Of a DNA stretch of 42,000 bases, positions 34,496 to 42,000 are shown one piece after another. Under the pieces are notes generated by a model. The model did not search any database. It was not told where the DNA came from and saw only the letters and a program-made list of their open reading frames with translations. Position 1 is the first letter of the stretch; each line of letters starts with the position of its first letter. A program made the translations under genes and the position numbers. Source of the DNA: an uncultured Prevotellaceae bacterium (GTDB taxonomy: Bacteria; Bacteroidota; Bacteroidia; Bacteroidales; Bacteroidaceae); the NCBI GenBank assembly GCA_946188345.1, contig CAMHUI010000020.1:1-42000 (forward strand), written 5' to 3'.

Positions 34496-34540
34496 AACGG
34501 TAGCGGGGCAACAAACGGCCTCGCTACCGTTTAAAAAAAA
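34496..34540 (+). terminator. Terminator of the sdhCAB operon
   Basis: 10-bp stem AACGGTAGCG/CGCTACCGTT (34496-34505 with 34522-34531), 11 bp past the sdhB stop. An A-run follows rather than a T-run on the plus strand, so the 3' tract is atypical, but the hairpin is strong. Confidence 0.65.
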
Positions 34541-34567
34541 GATTAACGGACAAAACCGACCATCAAC

Positions 34568-34870
34568 ATGCCAAAAATATTTGAGTATTTCGGTTTTATA
34601 TTCTATTTCTACTCTAATGAACATGAACCCATACACGTCCATGTGCTTCATGGAGGAAAAGAAAGTATTTTCGATCTCATAATGATGAATGGATTGTTGG
34701 TTGATGTAGTTGTTCGTGAAAAAAGAGGGGCAGAACCTTTATCAGAAAAGGACAAACACACTGCGACAGCCTTTATTCATAAATACCACAAAAACATTAT
34801 CGAAAAGTGGATAAAGTTCTTTGTTATGAAGCAGGCTGTCCGTAGTACAAACATCAAGAAGAAACTTTAG
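34568..34870 (+). CDS. DUF4160 protein, possible toxin-antitoxin-like partner
   Basis: 100 residues matching the DUF4160 pattern: N-terminal PKIFEYFGFIFYFYSNEHEP, then IHVHVLHGG, and a short helical C-terminal half with KHTATAFIHKYHKNIIEKW. DUF4160 genes are commonly next to DUF2442 genes, as here (14-bp gap), and the pair has been discussed as a type II toxin-antitoxin-like module. No activity is demonstrated by the sequence. The gene is more AT-rich than its neighbours and has no visible TAnnTTTG promoter. Confidence 0.82.
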   Translation: MPKIFEYFGFIFYFYSNEHEPIHVHVLHGGKESIFDLIMMNGLLVDVVVREKRGAEPLSEKDKHTATAFIHKYHKNIIEKWIKFFVMKQAVRSTNIKKKL

Positions 34871-34884
34871 GCGGAAATAATATT

Positions 34885-35139
34885 ATGGACAATCTTCACA
34901 TTGTAAGAGCTGAGAATTTGGGAAATCTGACCGTTTCCCTGACGTTCAGCGATAATACGACTCAGACCATAAATGTTGGTGATTTCATACGTCGCCATCC
35001 GCACCCCCAGTACAATAAGTATCTTGATCCACTCAAATTTGGCCGTTTCGAGATAGAGAACGGTAATATCGTATGGGGTAAAAACTGGGACCTTATTTTC
35101 CCTATTGAGCAATTGCACACTGGAGTGTTAGTCAGCTGA
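34885..35139 (+). CDS. DUF2442 protein, partner of the DUF4160 gene
   Basis: 84 residues with the DUF2442 layout: an N-terminal beta-hairpin region ending in a D-N-T-T-Q segment (LTVSLTFSDNTTQTINVGDF), followed by KFGRFEIENGNIVWGKNWDLI, the W-x-D-L element near the C-terminus. Probably cotranscribed with the DUF4160 gene. If the pair is a toxin-antitoxin system, which partner is toxic is not evident. Confidence 0.82.
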   Translation: MDNLHIVRAENLGNLTVSLTFSDNTTQTINVGDFIRRHPHPQYNKYLDPLKFGRFEIENGNIVWGKNWDLIFPIEQLHTGVLVS

Positions 35140-35270
35140 CACCAACTCTCTCGTCTCCATTGCTTCGACGATGGCAGGATACAAAATAAATAAGCTACTA
35201 TATCGCGTTTCTTAGCGTACTTATATATAGCTATAGAGTACCAAAAGAATACGCCATTTATTTATTGCCA

Positions 35271-35831
35271 ATGAAAAAATTATTTTTGTCTTTACTTTTT
35301 ATCCTGACGGCAGAGCTTGTAAATGCACAAATAGAGGTATCAGAACCAGAATTCTCGGGTCAGGTGGTATATGTGAAAAGCGCTACAGAAGGAATTCTTC
35401 TTCACAAAGAGAACGCCCAGATCAAGACGAAGGCAGGAGCCTCTCTTTACCTGGTAGGTATAGGAAGTGTGAAGTCACGTATGCATATCAAGGGAAAACA
35501 AGCCGTCACACGTGTACCCCAGAGTCCTCAGACTCAGTTCATTGTAAGAGCCGTCGATAACAAGACAGATCCTTTGCAGATAGTTAACATTATCAGGTTT
35601 GACATCAATGGGAACGCACGTCGCGCAGAGTTGTCAAAGATAAACTCGTTTGGAGGCGAGACGTCAAACAACATGAAGCGACTTGATTTCAACGCAAAGA
35701 AATATGGCGAAGATTCCTATCTCATTTCAATTGATGGCATTGAGCCGGGAGAATACGGCGTTTATGTAACGAATCCAAACGAAAAAGACGAGAAGAATGT
35801 TCTGATTATCGCAACTTTTGGAGTTGATTGA
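35271..35831 (+). CDS. Small secreted protein of unknown function
   Basis: 186 residues from the ATG at 35271; a TTG two codons upstream is less likely. Signal peptide MKKLFLSLLFILTAELVNAQ. The mature part is beta-rich (QVVYVKSATEGILLHKENAQ ... EPGEYGVYVTNPNE). No family is recognised; the final FGVD and PGEYGVYV elements resemble small Ig-like or lipocalin-like exported proteins of Bacteroidales. It is AT-rich and lies between the DUF4160/DUF2442 pair and a terminator. Confidence 0.7.
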   Translation: MKKLFLSLLFILTAELVNAQIEVSEPEFSGQVVYVKSATEGILLHKENAQIKTKAGASLYLVGIGSVKSRMHIKGKQAVTRVPQSPQTQFIVRAVDNKTDPLQIVNIIRFDINGNARRAELSKINSFGGETSNNMKRLDFNAKKYGEDSYLISIDGIEPGEYGVYVTNPNEKDEKNVLIIATFGVD

Positions 35832-35855
35832 TTGTAGATATTTCGAGAAGAAAGA

Positions 35856-35895
35856 CAAATAAAGAGGGTGTTTCCACGCCCTCTTTATTTGTTTG
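35856..35895. terminator. Bidirectional terminator
   Basis: 13-bp stem CAAATAAAGAGGG/CCCTCTTTATTTG around GTGTTTCCACG, between the small secreted-protein gene and the convergent outer-membrane gene. Confidence 0.8.
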
Positions 35896-35933
35896 ATGAT
35901 ACAAAGTCTTTCCGTGAAGGGACCTTGTGGGCG

Positions 35934-37964
35934 TCAGAACTTCCAGCGGAGTTGCAGGTCAAGGTCGGTTTTATTGCGGCCGTTAATCTGCTGGAGTGCG
36001 GTGCCGATGGTGGTTCGGTCGAAGTAATGAGTGTTGCCGATTTTCCCGATGAAATGGAGTTTTTTTGACGCTTTCAGCTGGAAGAAGAGGGCTGTTCGGA
36101 GACCTTTTCCGTAGAACATCGGGAAGTTGAGCGTATAGAGCATGCCGCGTTCGTAGGTATAGACGCGGCTGTTGTAGTCGTCGGTATGGAAGTATCCAGC
36201 AGTGAGCCCGAGGCGCAGGATGCTGGCGTCATAGGCAATGTTCTCTGTCATCATCCATCCCAGGCTCCGCTTCTGCATATCGGCCACGGCCATGTCAGCC
36301 TGCGTCTTCAGCATCCATCTCCCATGTTCATAGGTCAAAGCCACTCTTGCCCGCTGTTCGTTGTGGCTGATGAGTGCGGTCTTCGCGCTGTTGTCTCGCT
36401 GCCGGAGACGCAGTCTGTAGCGGCCAGTCAATGTGAACTGCCGCCACTGATAGGCCGCCGTGGCCAAGTAGTCGTGACTATAGGAAGCCTTTGAAATCAT
36501 ATACCGTGGCCAGGGAGCATAGGCCACGTCGGCATAGCCTGCCATTGTCAGCCGTCGGGTTGGGGTCCATTGTGCTCCGACATAGACACCACTCTCGTCC
36601 TGTATATGTCCGCCATCGCTGAAGCTGTTGGCAAAGAGAGCGTTGTATCGGTAGGAATAGAATCGTTGCAGTGCCGTCAGGGTCAGGCTGGATGTGAGTC
36701 GCAAGCTCAGGGTGTTGAGGGTTGCGACGGCCTTGCAGCCGCCTGTTGCTGTCTCGCCGGCGAAGGTCAGGAAGTAGGAGCGGTAGCCATAATCGACGGA
36801 GGCATTCCAGAAGGATTTGCCCATGGCATAGTACTGTCGGTATTGTTGTCGAGTGTCGGGTTGCAATGGCGTATTGAACGAAGTCTGTACAGCCGTCAGA
36901 CCTACAAGAAAGCCCTTGTTGAAATAGCTGAGATGCGTCCCTGTGACGTTCTGTCGGGCGTTGTGCTTTCGGTCCATCTCGCTCTGTGTCCGGTGATAGC
37001 CAGAGGTGAGGATGGTGGCAATAGTCCCGTCGGAGTTCAGTGTGGCATCGATGTTCCGGTGGGAGAAGAAGGCGGTTAAGTCGAGGCCTTTTGCCACTTC
37101 TACTGTGGCTGCAGCACCTTGCAGATAGTTGGAGGCGAGCCGTGAAGAGTGTGCCCGGATGGTGTTGGTCTGTCTGCCGAGCCCTTGCAGCGACCCTACC
37201 TTTCCCATCGTGAAGTCGTTGTTCATGGCCAGTCCCAAGCCCATGTGCACCCTGTATCTGCCAAGGGCGAGTGCTTTCAGCCTTCCCCACTTCTGCAGGA
37301 GCAGATAGGGCGAGGCATAGTCGAATCCGCTGCTGTTTCTGTTGGCAAAGAAAGGCTCTCCTGCATCTTGCGCCGCCACGACACCGGCTTTGACGAACGG
37401 GCCATAGCGGAATTGGTATCGTGTCCAGAATTTATAGGGATATCCGAGGTATCCGTTTCGGTCGCCCTGCCTTTTGTAGAAGGGGATTGAAGCGGCAGTC
37501 ACCATCTCGTTGCGGCCTCGTTTCAGGCAGTCTTTCAGTGTGGGCAGGGGTGGCTTTGTTGCAATGCTGTCGACGAAGGCCACGCTGTAGAGCATCTGAC
37601 GTGTGCGGAAGTCGATGGAGCGCACCATTGTGAGTTCATTCATTGAGCGCATCGGGCCATACCTGTATACATATTCCTGCAGGTCTTCCGTCTGTCGGGC
37701 AGTGAGGAAAGGCAGCCTCTCGAGATCTTCCCGTGAGGCCGTGTTGAGGTTCATGGGGTGTTCCGCCAACTCGTTCAGCAGTTCCTGCAGTTGTTCTCCG
37801 CCCAGCCCATCTTCGTCGTCCTCTGCTAAATACCATTCGTCGAAGAAGGGCACCTCGGCAGTCTCCCTGTCGAAGTACTTGTCGGCGGGGCCTTGAGCCT
37901 GTGTGGCCAAGGCTGCCAGCATCAAGGCAGCCAGCGTGAGAACGCTTTTCGGTAGCAGCGTCAT
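35934..37964 (-). CDS. Outer-membrane beta-barrel with N-terminal helix-hairpin-helix (ComEA-like) domain
   Basis: 676 residues. Signal peptide (MTLLPKSVLTLAALMLAALATQAQ), then an acidic stretch (FFDEWYLAEDDEDG), then two ComEA-like HhH motifs at about 71-115 (MNLNTASREDLERLPFLTAR, then a second copy around YRYGPMRSMNELTMV). The rest is a run of alternating aromatic and polar strands (GFLVGLTAVQTSF, FTLTGRYRLRLRQ) ending LDLQLRWKF, with the terminal Phe typical of outer-membrane barrels. HhH domains normally contact DNA, so a link to DNA at the cell surface is a hypothesis. This architecture is known as a Bacteroidetes helix-hairpin-helix protein of unknown role. Confidence 0.8.
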   Translation of the reverse strand: MTLLPKSVLTLAALMLAALATQAQGPADKYFDRETAEVPFFDEWYLAEDDEDGLGGEQLQELLNELAEHPMNLNTASREDLERLPFLTARQTEDLQEYVYRYGPMRSMNELTMVRSIDFRTRQMLYSVAFVDSIATKPPLPTLKDCLKRGRNEMVTAASIPFYKRQGDRNGYLGYPYKFWTRYQFRYGPFVKAGVVAAQDAGEPFFANRNSSGFDYASPYLLLQKWGRLKALALGRYRVHMGLGLAMNNDFTMGKVGSLQGLGRQTNTIRAHSSRLASNYLQGAAATVEVAKGLDLTAFFSHRNIDATLNSDGTIATILTSGYHRTQSEMDRKHNARQNVTGTHLSYFNKGFLVGLTAVQTSFNTPLQPDTRQQYRQYYAMGKSFWNASVDYGYRSYFLTFAGETATGGCKAVATLNTLSLRLTSSLTLTALQRFYSYRYNALFANSFSDGGHIQDESGVYVGAQWTPTRRLTMAGYADVAYAPWPRYMISKASYSHDYLATAAYQWRQFTLTGRYRLRLRQRDNSAKTALISHNEQRARVALTYEHGRWMLKTQADMAVADMQKRSLGWMMTENIAYDASILRLGLTAGYFHTDDYNSRVYTYERGMLYTLNFPMFYGKGLRTALFFQLKASKKLHFIGKIGNTHYFDRTTIGTALQQINGRNKTDLDLQLRWKF

Positions 37965-38086
37965 AATGGCTGGCTAAGTTACAAAAAATAGGACAAAATC
38001 CACCAGAAAGCGACAGAAAAATCTTTTTTTTATAAAAAAAACGTGGAAAATGTGGTAAAAAATTTTTATTTACAGCGTTTTTTTCT

Positions 38087-38094
38087 TAATTTTG
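38087..38094 (+). promoter_or_regulatory. -7 element TAATTTTG for the giant secreted-protein gene
   Basis: Exact TAnnTTTG match with T-rich sequence (TTTT at 38063-38066) 20 bp upstream. The leader to the ATG at 38244 would be about 150 nt, unusually long for this window. Confidence 0.6.
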
Positions 38095-38243
38095 TGCGCT
38101 ACTATATATAAATAGGTGTAAGATAGTCACTTAAATCATCCCTTCTCTTGAAGATAGCTTGCCTCTTCTCTCAGGGATTAAAACTTAGGAATAAACATAG
38201 ATAATTTTATATATTTATTATTCATTTTTAAATCAAAAGCAAC

Positions 38244-41200
38244 ATGAAAAAGCAACTAATTCTTCTTGGATTAGGCCTGTTTAGCTCCATGGCTATTCAG
38301 GCTCAGAGCACGTTGGCTCCTCTGAAGGTGACCAGCGGTTTCAATGCTGACATCGTCGTTGAGGCTCTGCCTTCACAAGACCATCTTGTGTTAGGTATCG
38401 ACAACGAGCGCACCGGTTTCCTGGTGAAAGGAGCGTTGGTTCAGAATCTGAACGACAATGGTGTCCCTCAGATGCCGGCAACGTCGAAAAACGGTAATGT
38501 CTACAATGTAGATTTCACCAAGAACAACGCCCTTAAGCTGAAGGGTGGCGGCCAGGCTGCTGCCTGCCCCGAAGACGGCACTGTTGTCTTTACCACTCCC
38601 GTGAAGACTGCACAGCTGTGGGTTATGGGTATCTCTGGCAACGGCCAGTCGAAGGTAGCTGTCACAGTTAACTACTCTGACGAAACTTCCACTGAAGCTG
38701 TTGAGCTGACCTATGAGGACTGGTGGAATTCAAGTGCTACAGACAGCCGCAGCTTCGTGGCATTCCCTGGCCTCGACCGTATCAATCGTACTAACGGCCA
38801 GCCTCAGGGTGTTACTTCTGTTCACCTTGACGAGTATAAGATTGACACCGATGCCGAAAAGGAAATCGTGTCCGTCTATATCAAGAAGAACAGCGGTGCC
38901 GACCCCAACATCATGGGCTTCTCCACTGGTGCAGCAGCTGTTGAAGTAGCTTCTGGTTTCAATGCCGACATCGTGGCCGAGAATCCCGATGTGAGCGCTA
39001 CTGCCAACTATGCCGTTGACGACAACGACTGGTGCCTCTATGAAAAGGGACGTGGCATTGGCGATTACAACCTTGAAATTGGTCTGCCCGAAGATGGTAT
39101 GGTTACCTCGAAGAGCGGTATCACCTACCAGATCAACTATACCGCCCTGAATGCGCTGCGCATGGGTGACGGCAACCGCGAGGGAACGCTCGAGATTGCT
39201 GGCGAACCGAAGTGCGAGAAGATCTACTTCCTCGGTTCTACCGGTCATGGTCCTCAGACGCTGACAGCCGTTGTCAACTATACCGACGGAACAACCAGTG
39301 AAGGTAATTTTACCTTTAAGGACTGGTGGCATGGTGGTTCAGCTCAGGGCGACGAGGCATTCGGCCCCCTGATGCGTACCGTCAACTATCTTGGCGACTA
39401 TCCCGGCATCGACTCTCGTGCTGAGTTCTGGCTCTATGAAGGCTCTGTTGATGCCGACATCACCAAGGGTGTTAAGAGTGTCACTGTGAAGTCTACTGCC
39501 GGTGAGCCCTTCGTGCTCGGTCTCTCTATGCTGGGCGAAGCCATTTCTCCCTGGACAGGTTCTGTATTGGCCGAGGGCGACTTCTTCCTCTACAATGTGG
39601 AGAGCGGTCTGTGGCTGCAGAACAACAACATGGAGAAGGTTCCTGCCGACTGGACAACACGTGCCCAGGTTGATGTCGATGGTATCCCCTTCGGCCTCGT
39701 GGCTCAGGATGGCGGTTATCGCATCAACCCCTACTTCTCTGGCAACCACTCCATGAACTCTTCCAACCTCTACATGGATACGGGCGATGCCGTGAGCATC
39801 TGGACCATTACTCCTGCTCCCGATGCACCTGTGCTCAATGCCTACACTATCACCTGTGGTGACAAGAAGCTTGGCGTCACAGACGACGGCTTCGTTGCTG
39901 ACAACATCCTCGGCACATGGCAGCTCGTCTCCAAGGCTGAGCGTTTCGGCGCCCTTGCCAAGGCCACAAAGGAGAATCCCGTCAACCTGACATGGTTGAT
40001 CGATGGCAATAGCTTCCCCGCCAACTACGAGAAGAACAGCTCTTGGAAGCGTGAGGGCGATGCCGGTGGCTTTGCTATCGGTGGCGACGGAGGCGGCAAC
40101 AAGAACCGCGTCCTCGAAACCTGGAACCTCTCACATACCGATATCTATCAGGAGTTCGAAGGTCTGCCCAACGGTGCTTATGTCCTGAGTGCAGCCGGTG
40201 CTTACACACCTACTGCCGGTGCTGACATGAACCTCGACCACCTCAACCAGTATATCGCCGGTACGCTCGGCAACTACGGTTGGTTCTATGCCAACGGCGA
40301 GCAGACCCAGATGCCTTCCACCTATTCCGTCTATAACACCGAGAGTGTCGGCGACCGCACCACGAAGAAGCTCGGTGACTACTATGTTCCCGATGGCGTC
40401 TACCAGATCAGCCGTAACATCACCGATGGTAAGTACAAGTCCGACGAAATCGTTGTCAACGTCTTCGACGGTAAGCTCCGTCTCGGTGCCAAGGTTGTCG
40501 GTGCTCCCACCAAGACCGCTTGGATCCTCATCGATAACTTCCGTCTGACCTATCGCGGCTCGGAATACGACCAGGATGTCATCAACGCTCAGATTGAGAA
40601 GATTAACGCCCTGATTGCCGAGGCAGGCGACGTGAACACAACAGAGGTTCTCCAGAATGCGCTGACAAGTGCCATCGAAACAGCCAACAGTGTCGACAAG
40701 GCCGACCCTGCAGCTGTCGATGCCGCTTACAACGCCCTTCTCAGCGCCTACAACGCAGCCAAGGCTGTCGACGTAACCGTGCTGAAGGCTACCGTCGAAC
40801 TGGCTAAGGAAGAAGGTGTCGACACCGCTCTTGCCGACGACTTCCTGGTCAATGGTACAACGGTTGACGACCTCACCACCGTGCTCTTCGCAACCCGCAC
40901 GGGCCGCAAGCTCAATGCCGCTCACACCATCGACGCCGACGCTGTTGTAGGTGAAGAGCCCGTTGACGGTGGCAAGTACTACCTGCTGAACGTCGGTACC
41001 GGTCTGTTCTTCGACCTCACCGCCGACTGGAGCACACATATGTCTATCGACAATCCCGGTATCGAGCTGACCTTCGCACAGGATGGCAACAGCACCGTCA
41101 ACACCGAGCTGCCCGCATTCACTATTAGCGGTGCCGGATGGAAAGGATTCAACTGGAGCGAGGAATACTTCGACAAGAACGGTGAGCACAAGTGGAGCTT

Positions 41201-42000
41201 CGTACCCGTTGAGGGCAAGGAGAAGACTTACTATATGAATGTCTTCGACAACTACAACTGGCACGTCATCTACGACGTGAAGGACGGCTGGTGCGACGGT
41301 GGTCGCCGCTACTGGAACGCCCTGAAGAAGCGCAACAACGACACCTACAAGAACGACCTGAACGCACAGTGGAAACTCGTCACTGCCGACGAGCGCAAGG
41401 CCCTGCTGGCAAAGGCTTCCGCAGCTAATCCCGTCGATGCTACCATCTTCGTTGAGAACCCGAACTTCGCCTTCATCGGCGGTGCCGGATCAGACCTTGA
41501 GCGCGTACGTCGCGGATGGGAAGGCATTGCTGACGACGAAATCCGCGGATGGGACTGCCGCGCATTCTACTTCGCCGAGGTCAAGACTGCCAAGGAAGTC
41601 AAGCAGGCTATCGAAGGACTGCCCGCAGGTGTATATACCGTCACTGCTACCGGTTATGCCGACAGCGACGCCAAGCTCTTCGCCAGCGTCGAGGGTAACA
41701 CCGTTGAGGCTCCCTTCGCAACAAAGGACAGCGAGGCCGACAAGTTCCCCGGACAGGCTCATAATACCGACTACGACACCAACGAGTACTTCCAGACAGG
41801 ACTCTACAAAGTCACCACTGAGAAGATTCTTGTAGGCGACGACGGCAAGCTCACCATCGGTGTCAACGTTACCGACTATGCTAAGTTCGACAACTTCCGC
41901 CTGACCTACTACGGACCGGCTCCTACCGAACTCGATGAGAACAACGACAACGCCGCAGCCATCGCTGCAGCCGACGGCAACACCATCGACGTCAACCTCA
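38244..42000 (+). CDS. Giant secreted modular surface protein, 3'-truncated by window edge
   Basis: Open without a stop for 1252 codons to the last base. Signal peptide MKKQLILLGLGLFSSMAIQA. Two internal duplications are visible. The first is SGFNADIV at 31-38 and 237-244, each followed ~120-130 residues later by DWW (159 and 360), a repeat of about 200 residues. The second is EGLPxGxY at 639 and 1124, each leading to DNFRLTY at 764 and 1216. A helical FIVAR-like linker lies at about 779-843. Together this looks like a surface protein built from beta-sandwich, possibly glycan-binding, modules. The family is not recognised and the C-terminus, where a T9SS tail might be, is outside the window. 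Confidence 0.85.
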   Translation, partial: MKKQLILLGLGLFSSMAIQAQSTLAPLKVTSGFNADIVVEALPSQDHLVLGIDNERTGFLVKGALVQNLNDNGVPQMPATSKNGNVYNVDFTKNNALKLKGGGQAAACPEDGTVVFTTPVKTAQLWVMGISGNGQSKVAVTVNYSDETSTEAVELTYEDWWNSSATDSRSFVAFPGLDRINRTNGQPQGVTSVHLDEYKIDTDAEKEIVSVYIKKNSGADPNIMGFSTGAAAVEVASGFNADIVAENPDVSATANYAVDDNDWCLYEKGRGIGDYNLEIGLPEDGMVTSKSGITYQINYTALNALRMGDGNREGTLEIAGEPKCEKIYFLGSTGHGPQTLTAVVNYTDGTTSEGNFTFKDWWHGGSAQGDEAFGPLMRTVNYLGDYPGIDSRAEFWLYEGSVDADITKGVKSVTVKSTAGEPFVLGLSMLGEAISPWTGSVLAEGDFFLYNVESGLWLQNNNMEKVPADWTTRAQVDVDGIPFGLVAQDGGYRINPYFSGNHSMNSSNLYMDTGDAVSIWTITPAPDAPVLNAYTITCGDKKLGVTDDGFVADNILGTWQLVSKAERFGALAKATKENPVNLTWLIDGNSFPANYEKNSSWKREGDAGGFAIGGDGGGNKNRVLETWNLSHTDIYQEFEGLPNGAYVLSAAGAYTPTAGADMNLDHLNQYIAGTLGNYGWFYANGEQTQMPSTYSVYNTESVGDRTTKKLGDYYVPDGVYQISRNITDGKYKSDEIVVNVFDGKLRLGAKVVGAPTKTAWILIDNFRLTYRGSEYDQDVINAQIEKINALIAEAGDVNTTEVLQNALTSAIETANSVDKADPAAVDAAYNALLSAYNAAKAVDVTVLKATVELAKEEGVDTALADDFLVNGTTVDDLTTVLFATRTGRKLNAAHTIDADAVVGEEPVDGGKYYLLNVGTGLFFDLTADWSTHMSIDNPGIELTFAQDGNSTVNTELPAFTISGAGWKGFNWSEEYFDKNGEHKWSFVPVEGKEKTYYMNVFDNYNWHVIYDVKDGWCDGGRRYWNALKKRNNDTYKNDLNAQWKLVTADERKALLAKASAANPVDATIFVENPNFAFIGGAGSDLERVRRGWEGIADDEIRGWDCRAFYFAEVKTAKEVKQAIEGLPAGVYTVTATGYADSDAKLFASVEGNTVEAPFATKDSEADKFPGQAHNTDYDTNEYFQTGLYKVTTEKILVGDDGKLTIGVNVTDYAKFDNFRLTYYGPAPTELDENNDNAAAIAAADGNTIDVNL

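Overview
This 42-kb window is chromosomal DNA from a member of the Bacteroidales, most likely Prevotellaceae. The evidence for that is the -7 promoter element TAnnTTTG upstream of many genes, weak ribosome binding sites, T9SS-like C-terminal tails on secreted proteins, secreted plant-glycan hydrolases (GH106, DUF4091/GH123-like, GH127) and a Bacteroidetes-type diheme succinate dehydrogenase/fumarate reductase. Coding DNA is fairly GC-rich and the gaps between genes are strongly AT-rich. No rRNA, tRNA, insertion sequence, prophage or CRISPR array was seen.

Layout. 1-3.7 kb: the 3' part of tyrS, then cysS and a beta-class DNA methyltransferase with no restriction partner. 3.8-6.9 kb: a Zn/Cd P1B-ATPase with a His-rich N-terminus, convergent with a membrane acyltransferase. 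7.2-11.2 kb: polA and a divergent polyprenyl diphosphate synthase. 11.2-14.1 kb (minus strand): dtd, a small membrane protein, a MazG-like pyrophosphohydrolase and deoC in a tight operon, followed by a T9SS-type secreted protein. 14.1-19.7 kb: two secreted glycan-active proteins (a GH106 alpha-L-rhamnosidase and a probable alpha/alpha-toroid enzyme), separated by an array of palindromic 22-bp repeats. 19.8-24.2 kb (minus strand): mnmG, apt and uvrC, with two near-perfect ParB-binding parS sites in the gaps. 24.4-30 kb: a DUF4091/GH123-like protein and a GH127 enzyme fused to a seven-bladed FG-GAP propeller. 30-34.5 kb: an 870-bp noncoding stretch, then sdhC-sdhA-sdhB behind a textbook Bacteroidetes promoter. 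34.5-35.9 kb: an AT-rich insert with a DUF4160/DUF2442 pair and a small secreted protein. 35.9-38 kb: an outer-membrane beta-barrel with an N-terminal helix-hairpin-helix. 38.2 kb to the end: the first 1252 codons of a giant secreted modular protein that runs off the window.

The genes mix housekeeping functions (translation, replication, repair, tRNA modification, respiration) with carbohydrate foraging suited to pectin-type side chains (rhamnose, arabinofuranose, possibly N-acetylhexosamine). The least expected features are a 57-residue tail with 17 cysteines, metallothionein-like, at the end of the SdhC membrane subunit; the parS pair around apt, which suggests proximity to the replication origin; and two intergenic arrays of quasi-palindromic 22-bp units.
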